Shown piece after piece: positions 39,879 to 50,286 of a DNA stretch of 64,000 nucleotides (position 1 is the first letter of the stretch; each line of letters opens with the position of its first letter). The stretch spans positions 124,001 to 188,000 of the forward strand of contig NZ_JACHBR010000001.1 in NCBI RefSeq assembly GCF_014200435.1, read 5' to 3'. The position numbers and the translations under genes are program-made. The DNA comes from Sphaerisporangium krabiense (GTDB lineage Bacteria; Actinomycetota; Actinomycetes; Streptosporangiales; Streptosporangiaceae). The notes under the pieces are model-generated. The model was not told the DNA's origin, did not search any database, and saw only the letters and a list, made by a program, of their open reading frames with translations.

Positions 39879-41729
39879 GTGCGCAAGGGGAAGTGGCCGG
39901 AGTACGTGGCCCGGCCCTACGTCTGCGGCGCCATCGGCGCCTATGACGCCGACAGGCTGGCGGTGCTGGCGAACGCGGGCCCCTCGGTGCGGGAGGCGCA
40001 CCGCTCCCCCGGCGCCGCGCTGTTCGCCTCCGCGCCGCTGGCGCCGTACGCGGGCGCCGCGTCGTACCGCGACGGGGACCCGGCGGGTGGTTCCGCGCTG
40101 ACCTCGGTCCCGTTCCGCGAGGACCTCGTCCCGGCCACGGGCGCCGACGTCGGCGCGCACGCCGGCGCGAACGGGAGCCGGACGGCCCCGGACACGCCGG
40201 AGGGGCGCGCAAGGACCGGGACCGGCCGGGACGCGGGGGCCGATGTCCGGTTCGCGTGGGGTGAGCGGCGGCCGGACGGGGTCATGCCCTGGCTCGCGGT
40301 GGCGGAGACGTACGAGGCGCCGGGGCTGATCGACGAGCGGGACGCCGTCACGCTGCACACCGGGGCGTTCGGGCTGGTGGACGTGTACTACCTGGCCGAC
40401 GGGGACGCCGTCTACTTCGCCGGGAACATCGAGCCGCTGCTGGCGCTGGCCAGGCGGCCGTACGAGGTGGACTGGGACGCCTGGGCGGCGATCATCAAGC
40501 TGACCTACCCCCTGCTGGAGGCGACGCCGTACCGGGAGGTCAGGCGGCTGCCCGGCGCCACGGCCCTGGTCTGGTCGCGCGCCGCCCAGAGGATCACCGT
40601 GGAGCGGCACGCCCCCCGCTGGGTGCGCCAGGAGCCCTTCGACCGGGGCGTCACGGCCGGCGACATGGTGGCGCTGCTGCACGAGGCGCTCAAGCCGTAC
40701 GACGACCGGGCGCTGCTCGTGCCGGTGAGCGGCGGGTACGACTCGCGGCTGCTCGCCTCGATCGTCAAGGCGCGCGGGATCGACGTCGAGTCGTGGACGA
40801 CGAGCCCGGACGACGGCCTGGACAACGACATCGACTTCGCCCGCATCGTGACCCGCGAGCTCGGCATCTCGCACCGGATCGTCCCGCAGGACCCGGCGGC
40901 CTACCCGGACGAGGCGCGCTGGGCGGCGCGCAGGCTGGAGTACCTGACCAGCCACCACGCCTGGTACTCCCCGTTCGCCCGCGAGGTGCACGCCGCCGGA
41001 CGCCCGATCGTGGACGGGCTGGCGGGCGGCCCGCTGATGAAGAACTTCCTGATCACCGCGGACGCCGTGGGCGCGGGGACCACCGCGGACCGGCAGGCGG
41101 CCCTGCTCGCCGCGCTGGCCACGGGCGAGCCGCACATGCCGGTGCTGTCCGAGCGCGCGCTGGCGTTCGTCGACGACCGGGTGGGGGCGGCGTTCGCGCA
41201 GGCCACCTCGATGCTGCGCGGCCACAGGTCGGAGCTGCCGCTGAGCGTGCTGCACACCCGCACGGCCCGGGGCATCGCGCGCTCCCCGGTCAACCTGGTC
41301 GGCCCGGAGGTGACGCCGGTCTTCCCGTTCCTGCACCCGGAGTTCTTCGACGCGGCCCTGTCGGTGCCCGTGGAGCGCAAGGAGGGCGGCCGGTTCTACC
41401 GGGAGATCCTCCAGGCGGCGAACCCGCGCGTGGCGTCGCTGCCGTCCACCAACGGGGCGCTGCCGCACCGGCGGGTGCCGCTGCGCTCGGCGGGGCCCGT
41501 CGCCCGGGAGTGGAACCACCGGATGCTGGTCAGGGCGGCCGAGGCCGTCCCGAGCCTCATGTCGGGCCCGATGCTGGACGCGATCGCGAAGGGCCCGGAC
41601 GCGCTGACGGCGTTCGGCTCGTGGAACTCGCGGTTCTGGCTGCGCGGACTGGTGCTTTTCGGCTCCTGGCTCACCGACTACGCCGATGTGCTCGGCGACC
41701 TCACGCCGCCGTGGGAGGGGCGGCCGTGA
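39879..41729 (+). CDS. Asparagine-synthase-like amidotransferase without glutaminase cysteine
   Basis: A 616-residue protein. The C-terminal half is an asparagine-synthase domain with the ATP pyrophosphatase loop LVPVSGGYDSRLLASI (residues 281-296) and the acidic SPDDGLDNDIDFARI. The N-terminal part has the class II glutaminase fold remnants (TGAFGLVDVYYL, VYFAGNIEPLL), but no Cys follows the start and about 70 residues are disordered insert. It may therefore use ammonia or another amine. The GTG at 39879 has AGGGGAG seven bases upstream. The divergent glycosyltransferase neighbour suggests amidation of a sugar acid or glycan rather than free asparagine synthesis. Confidence 0.78.
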   Translation: MRKGKWPEYVARPYVCGAIGAYDADRLAVLANAGPSVREAHRSPGAALFASAPLAPYAGAASYRDGDPAGGSALTSVPFREDLVPATGADVGAHAGANGSRTAPDTPEGRARTGTGRDAGADVRFAWGERRPDGVMPWLAVAETYEAPGLIDERDAVTLHTGAFGLVDVYYLADGDAVYFAGNIEPLLALARRPYEVDWDAWAAIIKLTYPLLEATPYREVRRLPGATALVWSRAAQRITVERHAPRWVRQEPFDRGVTAGDMVALLHEALKPYDDRALLVPVSGGYDSRLLASIVKARGIDVESWTTSPDDGLDNDIDFARIVTRELGISHRIVPQDPAAYPDEARWAARRLEYLTSHHAWYSPFAREVHAAGRPIVDGLAGGPLMKNFLITADAVGAGTTADRQAALLAALATGEPHMPVLSERALAFVDDRVGAAFAQATSMLRGHRSELPLSVLHTRTARGIARSPVNLVGPEVTPVFPFLHPEFFDAALSVPVERKEGGRFYREILQAANPRVASLPSTNGALPHRRVPLRSAGPVAREWNHRMLVRAAEAVPSLMSGPMLDAIAKGPDALTAFGSWNSRFWLRGLVLFGSWLTDYADVLGDLTPPWEGRP

Positions 41730-41783
41730 AACCGTCTCACAATTCGGACGGCGGCGCCCTGGTCGGCGACACACTGCGTGCTT

Positions 41784-41800
41784 GTCTCATTACGTGAGAC
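41784..41800. promoter_or_regulatory. Inverted repeat GTCTCA-N5-TGAGAC
   Basis: A perfect six-base inverted repeat with a five-base centre (TTACG), 55 bases past the asparagine-synthase-like stop. It may be an operator for a dimeric regulator or a small terminator. The spacing favours an operator. Confidence 0.4.
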
Positions 41801-41820
41801 TTCGCGGGAAGAATGGGGTT

Positions 41821-41880
41821 TTACGCGGTTGCGACGCCGGGTTTCCCTTGCGCGCAAAGGATTACGTGGTTGCCACGCTG
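41821..41880 (+). repeat. Direct repeats upstream of treS
   Basis: A 19-base unit, TTACGCGGTTGCGACGCCG at 41821-41839, recurs at 41862-41880 as TTACGTGGTTGCCACGCTG with three mismatches. The start-to-start distance is 41 bases, about four helical turns, so both face the same side of the DNA. They lie about 190-245 bases upstream of treS and could be regulator sites. Confidence 0.5.
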
Positions 41881-42067
41881 AGCGACGATTGCTGATCTAC
41901 CCCGGACGTCCCTAATGGCCTGCTAGTCTTCCGCGAAACAGCGCCGAAACACACGCCGCGCACCAAGTCCCCTGAGGTGGCGGCGTCTGCCCGGTAGCCG
42001 CGGGGACCACGGCTCCAGCGGCGCTTTCCCACGTTTGCATGCCCACTCTCCCAATGCGAGCGAACAT

Positions 42068-43756
<1,689 letters not shown>

Positions 43757-43772
43757 CCGCTCACCGAGCAGT

Positions 43773-43808
43773 GCCGGCCGCGCGGCAGGAACCGGCCGCG
43801 CGGCCGGC
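43773..43808. terminator. Bidirectional terminator between treS and the ABC permease gene
   Basis: GCCGGCCGCGCGG and CCGCGCGGCCGGC form a perfect 13-base-pair stem with a ten-base loop between convergent genes. Confidence 0.8.
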
Positions 43809-43812
43809 CGCC

Positions 43813-46071
43813 TCAGCGCGGCGTGACCGGCACGCGGGCGCGCGCGGCGCCGCGGGCGGGGATGACCGCCACCAGCAGCGACGCGCCGATGGCCGCCAGC
43901 GCCGTGACCAGCAGCGTCACGGCGCCCGGCGGGCTCCCGATGCCGGCGCCGATGCCGCTCGCGGAGCCCTGAAGGTCGATCAGGCCGGGTGACACGGCGG
44001 CCCCCGCCAGCGCGCCCGCGGCGACGCCGAGCACCGCGGGCAGCCCGATTCCCGTCACGAGGGTGGCCATCACCTGACGCGGGGTCAGGCCCATCGCCTT
44101 GAGCACCGCGAGGTCGAGGGCGTGGTCGCGCAGCCCGATCGCGCTGGCCGTGAGCATCGTGGCCAGGCCGAGCAGCGCCAGCACGGCCACCAGCGCGATG
44201 ATGATGACGCGGATCACCGCCAGACGGTCCGCCAGGTTCACGGCCTGGGCCACCTCCAGGCCCTGCCCCTGCAGGCGGGCGCGGACGGCCGCGGCGTCGG
44301 CCCCCGGGCGCAGCACCACGCCGTAGAACTGCGGCGGCAGGGCGTCCTTGGGGGCGAGGCTGTCCAGCGCGACCGACAGCACCTCGCCGTCCTGCTCCGG
44401 CTCCAGCACCCGCCCGACGATCCGCACGTTCAGCGGGGTGCCGCCGATCGTCAGCCGCGTGCGGTCGCCGATGCGCACGTTCAGCAGGTCGAGCAGGCCC
44501 TGCCCGGCCACGGCCTCGCCGCGCGCCCGGAACGGGCGGCCCTCGACCACCGCGAACGGGTACGGCTCGCTCGCCATGCCGAGGGCGCGGGTGCGTACGG
44601 TGCGCGTCTGCCCGGGGACCAGCGCGTCCACCTCCGTGCCCGGATAGGACGCGACCACGTCCGGGTCGGCCAGCGCCAGGCGGTCGGCGGCCTCGGAGGA
44701 CAGGCCGCCCGGCCGCACCGTCAGCGCGGCGGCCTGGCCCACCCGCTCGGGATGGGCCTCGAACGCGTCCAGCGTCGCCCAGCAGCCGAGGCCGATGGTG
44801 ATCATCATCATCGGGATCGCCAGGCCGAACGTCGTCAGCAGCGCCGGGAGCCTGCGCGTGAAGGCGTCCCTCGCGCCGAGCACCAGCGCGGGCGGCAGGC
44901 GTACCAGCAGGGCGAGGCGGGCCATCCGCGACAGGTGGCCGCGCGGCGGCGACGCGGGGGCCGCCGGGATCGGCGGGGTACGGCCGCCGCGCCAGGCCGG
45001 CAGCCACACCGCCACCAGCACCACCAGCGCGGCGCCACAGGTGATCGCCACCAGCGGCGCGGAGGAGAGCGGCACCACCGTCGCCTGCGTGGACACCGTG
45101 ATCAGCCGGCCGCACAGCACGCCGAGCGCCACCCCGGCCAGCCCGAGCGCGCCGTGCTCGGCGACGAGCATGCGGACCACCTGGCGCCGGGTGAAACCCA
45201 GGGACTTCAGCGTCGCGATGTCGCGCTGCTGGGTCAGCACGCGGCCGCCGGTCGCGTTGGCGATGGCCAGCGCCGCCGCCACCAGCCCCACCACGCCGAA
45301 CAGGCCGAGCAGCACGCCGAGCAGCCGGTTGTCCAGCTCCATCGACGCCCGCACCTCACGCCAGGTCGTCGCCCGCTGCACCTGCCCCGCCAGGACGGTG
45401 GTCGTGCGCTGGACGACCAGGGAACTGGCGTCCGGGTCGGCCAGCCGCAGCCCCGTGACGGTCTCGCTGCGGCCCACGGCGGGCTCCACCTGGTCGAGCG
45501 TGCCCGGCAGCGTCCACGCCAGGCCGGGGGTCCACTCGGGGTAGAAGCCCTGGTCGCCGCTCTCGGCCAGGCCGGTCACCGTGAGCGCGTGGTCGGCGCC
45601 GTTCAGGCCGACCACGGGGAACGGCGAGCCGGGGCGCAGGCCGAGCGCCAGCGCGAACGAGCGCTCGACGACCACGCCCGCCGGGACGCCCGGGTCGAGC
45701 CAGTGGCCCTCGCGGACGATCGGGCGTCCGACCGGCGGCAGCACCGCGGGCATCTCCTGGAGCGCGACGGGGGTCTTCTTGCCGCCCTGGCTCAGGGTGG
45801 CGGGGGCGCTGCGGTAGGGGCCCGCGACGTCGGTCACGCCGTCGATCGCCTTGAGCGCGTCCGGGTCGGGCGCGTCCTTGGTGTGAATCCAGACATGCGC
45901 GCCGTTGCCCTTGGTGAACAGGCCACGCCAGGGATTGGTGCCGTCCTCCAGCAGCGTCGCCCCGGTGACCAGCGCCGCGACGATCCCCGCCACCGCCAGC
46001 ACCGTCAGCGCCGCCTGCCCCCGCCGCGCCCGCAGATCAGCCCGAATCCACCGACGTTGAGCTGTGTTCAT
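43813..46071 (-). CDS. ABC transporter permease, FtsX/MacB-like
   Basis: A 752-residue membrane protein. It has an N-terminal span at about 20-41 and a large extracellular domain, then an FtsX domain of three to four spans around 255-380 (VLTQQRDIATLKSLGFTRRQV). A second extracellular part and a second FtsX domain at about 620-745 (DHALDLAVLKAMGLTPRQV) follow. This duplicated plan is typical of MacB/LolC-like or antimicrobial-peptide export systems. The substrate is unknown. It is the last gene of a PadR-ATPase-permease operon. Confidence 0.92.
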   Translation of the reverse strand: MNTAQRRWIRADLRARRGQAALTVLAVAGIVAALVTGATLLEDGTNPWRGLFTKGNGAHVWIHTKDAPDPDALKAIDGVTDVAGPYRSAPATLSQGGKKTPVALQEMPAVLPPVGRPIVREGHWLDPGVPAGVVVERSFALALGLRPGSPFPVVGLNGADHALTVTGLAESGDQGFYPEWTPGLAWTLPGTLDQVEPAVGRSETVTGLRLADPDASSLVVQRTTTVLAGQVQRATTWREVRASMELDNRLLGVLLGLFGVVGLVAAALAIANATGGRVLTQQRDIATLKSLGFTRRQVVRMLVAEHGALGLAGVALGVLCGRLITVSTQATVVPLSSAPLVAITCGAALVVLVAVWLPAWRGGRTPPIPAAPASPPRGHLSRMARLALLVRLPPALVLGARDAFTRRLPALLTTFGLAIPMMMITIGLGCWATLDAFEAHPERVGQAAALTVRPGGLSSEAADRLALADPDVVASYPGTEVDALVPGQTRTVRTRALGMASEPYPFAVVEGRPFRARGEAVAGQGLLDLLNVRIGDRTRLTIGGTPLNVRIVGRVLEPEQDGEVLSVALDSLAPKDALPPQFYGVVLRPGADAAAVRARLQGQGLEVAQAVNLADRLAVIRVIIIALVAVLALLGLATMLTASAIGLRDHALDLAVLKAMGLTPRQVMATLVTGIGLPAVLGVAAGALAGAAVSPGLIDLQGSASGIGAGIGSPPGAVTLLVTALAAIGASLLVAVIPARGAARARVPVTPR

Positions 46072-46142
46072 GGCGCTGTGCCTATGGCGCTCTCTTCGTT
46101 CGCGCGGCGTGAGGGCGGCCTGGTGAGAGGGTGGGGCATTTG

Positions 46143-46931
<789 letters not shown>

Positions 46932-46945
46932 CACTCCTCGTACGT

Positions 46946-47452
46946 CTACGCGAGCTCTTCCTGGCAGCGTTCCAGCCAGTCGAGGTCGGCCTGGAGGTGC
47001 AGCATGGCGCCTTCGATCAGCAGGTGCGCCGCGCGGTTGTCCTGGTCGGTCCGCTCGGCGAGTTCTACCAGATCGCGCATGATAGCGAGGTAGTGGCGGC
47101 GCTGCCGGTTGATCAGGGCCATGCGGTCGGCCATGCCGGTCATGGGGGCGAGCACGAGCTTCATGAAGAACTCGTCCCTGACCCTCGGCCCCTCGGACGG
47201 CGACTCGACCCACTCGTCGAGGGCCTCGCGGCCGGCGGCGGTGCAGTAGTAGACCTTCTTGTTCGGGCGGTTGGACTGCTCCACGTCCACGCTGCGGACC
47301 AGGCCGTCCTTCTCCAGGCGGCCGAGCGTCACGTAGATCTGCCCGATGTTGGGAGAGGGATAGGCGCTGCCGAATATCTGCTCAAGCGCCTGTTTGAGTT
47401 CGTACCCGTGGGCAGGTTCCTTCGCCAGGAGCGCCAGCAGCGGAAGCCGCAC
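46946..47452 (-). CDS. PadR family transcriptional regulator
   Basis: A 168-residue repressor. The N-terminal winged helix has LLALLAKEPAHGYELKQAL and IYVTLGRLEKDGLV; a C-terminal helical dimer domain follows (RQRRHYLAIMRDLVELAE). It is the first gene of the ABC operon and probably represses it until the exported compound binds. The start is GTG 47452 with GGGAGG seven bases upstream. Inverted repeats just upstream are likely operator sites. Confidence 0.92.
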   Translation of the reverse strand: MRLPLLALLAKEPAHGYELKQALEQIFGSAYPSPNIGQIYVTLGRLEKDGLVRSVDVEQSNRPNKKVYYCTAAGREALDEWVESPSEGPRVRDEFFMKLVLAPMTGMADRMALINRQRRHYLAIMRDLVELAERTDQDNRAAHLLIEGAMLHLQADLDWLERCQEELA

Positions 47453-47477
47453 GCCCCACCTCCCTCGGGCTTTGACG

Positions 47478-47520
47478 TTACCTGAGCGTTACGAGGTAAT
47501 CCGTTGACGGTCACCTTACC
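47478..47520. promoter_or_regulatory. Candidate PadR operator: TTACCT/AGGTAA inverted repeats
   Basis: TTACCT at 47478-47483 and AGGTAA at 47494-47499 form a perfect inverted repeat with a ten-base centre. GGTAA at 47495-47499 and TTACC at 47516-47520 form a second overlapping one. They lie 26-68 bases before the padR start, between divergent genes. A further AT-rich stretch with ATGCAT units follows to about 47555. Autoregulation by PadR is my inference. Confidence 0.5.
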
Positions 47521-47584
47521 GCTATGCATAACATGCATGCATCTACATAACACGCATGTAACCTGATCAAAACCCGGAGGACAC

Positions 47585-48844
47585 GTGCGGCCTCTCGCTC
47601 CCCTGCTGCTGGCGGCGCTGCTGCTCGCCGGCTGCGTGGGGGGCGGCGAACGCGAGGAGGGCCGGGCCGGGAACGCGGACGGCACCGGGCCCATCACCTT
47701 CGCGACCGGCCGCGACACCACCGCCTACCTGCGGCCGCTGATCGCCGAGTGGAACCGCCGCCGCCCCAAGGAGCCGGTCACCCTGCTGGAGCTCCCGGAG
47801 GCGGCCGACGAGCAGCGCGCGCAGATGGTGGCCAACCTCCAGGCGAAGAGCGACCGCTACGACGTGCTCGGCCTGGACGTCGTGTGGACCGCCGAGTTCG
47901 CCGACGCCGGGTGGATCGTTCCGCTCGACAGCGGCATGTTCTCCCTCGACCGCTTCCTGCGGCCCGTGGTCGACACGGCGGTCTACAACGACAAGCTCTA
48001 CGCGGTGCCGTACACCAGCAACGCGGGGCTGCTCTACTACCGCAAGGACATCCTGGACCGCGAACATCTCAAGCCGCCCAAGACCTGGGCCGAGCTGCGC
48101 GACCAGGCCATGCGCCTCGGGAAGAAGTACAGGCTGGACGGGTACGCGGGCCAGTTCCTGCCGTACGAGGGGCTGACCGTCAACTTCGCCGAGGCCGTGC
48201 AGTCGGCGGGCGGCGAGATCCTCAGCCGGGACGGCGCCAAGGTGACCCTGGACCTCGGCACCGCCAAGACGGGCCTGGACTTCCTGGTCGGGGGCCTGCG
48301 CGAGGGGTGGATCCCCCAGGAGGCGCTGACCTACAAGGAGGAGGAGTCCCGACTGGCGTTCCAGGAGGGCAGGCTGCTCTTCGCCCGCAACTGGCCGCAC
48401 GCCTACGGGCCCGCCACGCGTTCCGCCATCGGCGGGAAGTTCGGCGTGACGCGGCTGCCCGGCCTCGACGGCCCAGGGGTCGGCTCGCTGGGCGGCCTCA
48501 ACCTCGCCATCAGCGCCTACTCCCGGCACCAGAAGTCGGCGCTGGACTTCATCCAGTACTTCACGGGGCTCACCAACGAGCGCAGCGTGCTCACCGAAGG
48601 CTCCTTCCCCCCGGTGTGGTCGGAGCTGTACGACGACCCCGCGCTGATCAAGCGGTATCCATATCTGCCCGTGCTCAAGGACAGCATCATGTCCGCGCGG
48701 CCGAGACCGGCGACCTCCGACTACGACCAGGTCAGCCTGGCCATCTCGAGCGCCGTCTCCGACGCGCTCGACTTCCGCAAACCCAGCGACGAGACCGTCG
48801 CCGCGCTGAAGCAGGAACTCGGCGAGATCATCCGCACCCCATAG
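47585..48844 (+). CDS. Sugar ABC transporter substrate-binding lipoprotein (first of two)
   Basis: A 419-residue binding protein. The lipoprotein signal ends in LLLAGC with Cys17. The mature part has the two-lobed solute-binding fold of the carbohydrate family, with DRYDVLGLDVVWTAEFADAG and YAVPYTSNAGLLYYRKDIL. It begins at GTG 47585 with GGAGG four bases upstream. It is divergent from padR and is followed by another binding protein 99 bases away. Confidence 0.93.
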   Translation: MRPLAPLLLAALLLAGCVGGGEREEGRAGNADGTGPITFATGRDTTAYLRPLIAEWNRRRPKEPVTLLELPEAADEQRAQMVANLQAKSDRYDVLGLDVVWTAEFADAGWIVPLDSGMFSLDRFLRPVVDTAVYNDKLYAVPYTSNAGLLYYRKDILDREHLKPPKTWAELRDQAMRLGKKYRLDGYAGQFLPYEGLTVNFAEAVQSAGGEILSRDGAKVTLDLGTAKTGLDFLVGGLREGWIPQEALTYKEEESRLAFQEGRLLFARNWPHAYGPATRSAIGGKFGVTRLPGLDGPGVGSLGGLNLAISAYSRHQKSALDFIQYFTGLTNERSVLTEGSFPPVWSELYDDPALIKRYPYLPVLKDSIMSARPRPATSDYDQVSLAISSAVSDALDFRKPSDETVAALKQELGEIIRTP

Positions 48845-48848
48845 ACCC

Positions 48849-48867
48849 CCGGGGGCCGATCCCCCGG
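48849..48867 (+). terminator. Hairpin between the two binding-protein genes
   Basis: CCGGGGG and CCCCCGG pair across a five-base loop, only a few bases after the first stop. In sugar operons such a stem often lowers read-through or protects the binding-protein mRNA, so transcription may continue into the next gene. Confidence 0.45.
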
Positions 48868-48943
48868 TCATCATTCCGCACCACTTTTCATCCTTCACTA
48901 ACTCATCCGCATATTTCGGGGGCTTCACCAGGAGGTAAGCACC

Positions 48944-50275
48944 ATGCGTGTCAGAACGACTGCGGTGGTGGCAGGGCTCATGCTCGCGGCGGCCGCGTGT
49001 GGCGGCGGATCGGACGGCGCCGGCGCGTCGCCGTCGGCGTCCGCGGGCGGCGGCAGCGCGCCCGCGGCCCTGCCGCTGCAGGGCGTCACCATCGAGGTCG
49101 CGGCCAAGTGGACCGGCGAGGAGCAGGAGAACTTCCAGAAGGTGATCGACGCCTTCCAGGCCAAGACCGGCGCCAAGGTCACCTACGCCTCGACGGGGGA
49201 GGACACCGGCGCCTACCTCGGCCCGCGCATCCAGGGCGGCAACCCGCCGGACGTCGCGATCCTGCCGCAGCCGGGCCTCGTGCAGCAGTACGCCGACCAG
49301 AAGGCGCTCAAGCCGCTGTCCACCGAGGTCCAGAAGCAGATCGACCAGAACTACACCCCGTACTGGAAGGAGCTGGGCTCGGCCGGCGGCCAGGTGTACG
49401 GCGTGCTGGTGAAGGCGGCGCACAAGTCCCTGGTCTGGTACCGCCAGCCGGCCTTCGACGACGCGGGCGCGCAGCCGGCGACCACGTGGGACGACCTGAT
49501 CGGCAAGACGGCCCAGTCGCTCGCCGACTCCGGGACCGCCCCGTTCGCGCTGTGCGGCGCCTCGGGCTGGACGCTGACCGACCTGTTCGAGAACATCTAC
49601 CTGTCCAGCGCGGGGCCGGAGAACTACGACAAGCTCTCCAAGCACGAGATCCCCTGGACCGACGCCACGGTGAAGACCGCGCTGGAGAAGATGGCCCAGA
49701 TCTTCTCCAAGAAGGACTTCATGGCCGGCGGCGCCTCGGGCGCGCTGCAGACCGACTTCCCCACCTGTGTCACGCAGGTCTACGGCGAGAAGAAGGCCGC
49801 CATGGTGATCGAGGCGGACTTCGTCGCGGTCTCGGTCGGCCAGTCCGGCGCCAAGGTGGGCGAGGACGCCAAGATCATGCCGTTCCCGCCGGCGGGCGCC
49901 ACGCCTCCGGTCGTGCTCGGCGGTGACGTCGCCGTCGCGCTCAAGGACGGCAAGGGCGCGATGGCCCTGCTGGAGTACCTGGCGTCGGCGGAGGGAGGCT
50001 CGGTCTGGGCCAAGCAGCCCGGCTACCTGTCCCCCAACCGCAACGTCTCCCCCGACAACTACCCCGACGCGCTGACCAAGCAGCTCGCGCAGACGATCAT
50101 CTCCGCGGGCGAGGCGGTCAGGTATGACATGTCGGACCTGGCGCCCAGCGCCTTCGGCGGCACCGACGGCAAGGGCGAGTGGAAGCACCTCCAGGACTTC
50201 GTGCGCAACCCCTCCGATGTGAAGGGCACCCAGGAGAAGCTCGAGGCCGACGCCGCGAAGGCCTGGAAGAAGTAG
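48944..50275 (+). CDS. Sugar ABC transporter substrate-binding lipoprotein (second of two)
   Basis: A 443-residue binding protein. The signal ends in LMLAAAAC with Cys19, followed by a Gly/Ser/Ala linker. The mature part has KVIDAFQAKTGAKVTYAS, GGNPPDVAILPQPGLV and a Trp-rich C-lobe, like alpha-glucoside or maltose binding proteins. AGGAGG lies about ten bases before the ATG. It directly precedes the two permeases. The two binding proteins are only distantly similar, so this is not a recent duplication. Confidence 0.94.
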   Translation: MRVRTTAVVAGLMLAAAACGGGSDGAGASPSASAGGGSAPAALPLQGVTIEVAAKWTGEEQENFQKVIDAFQAKTGAKVTYASTGEDTGAYLGPRIQGGNPPDVAILPQPGLVQQYADQKALKPLSTEVQKQIDQNYTPYWKELGSAGGQVYGVLVKAAHKSLVWYRQPAFDDAGAQPATTWDDLIGKTAQSLADSGTAPFALCGASGWTLTDLFENIYLSSAGPENYDKLSKHEIPWTDATVKTALEKMAQIFSKKDFMAGGASGALQTDFPTCVTQVYGEKKAAMVIEADFVAVSVGQSGAKVGEDAKIMPFPPAGATPPVVLGGDVAVALKDGKGAMALLEYLASAEGGSVWAKQPGYLSPNRNVSPDNYPDALTKQLAQTIISAGEAVRYDMSDLAPSAFGGTDGKGEWKHLQDFVRNPSDVKGTQEKLEADAAKAWKK

Positions 50276-50286
50276 GGACGGCGGCC

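Larger units (their letters stand above)
41730..42067. other. Intergenic region upstream of treS
   Basis: 338 bases without a gene. It holds an inverted repeat at 41784-41800 and two near-identical direct repeats at 41821-41880, both listed separately. The treS promoter must lie here. Confidence 0.6.

Noticed and set aside
39879-41729. Calling this gene asnB (glutamine-dependent asparagine synthetase)
   Set aside because: The N-terminal catalytic cysteine that must follow the start is missing and the N-terminal domain has a disordered insert.
47567-50188. An 873-codon open frame on the minus strand
   Set aside because: Antisense to both sugar-binding lipoproteins, which have signals, ribosome sites and fold motifs on the plus strand.
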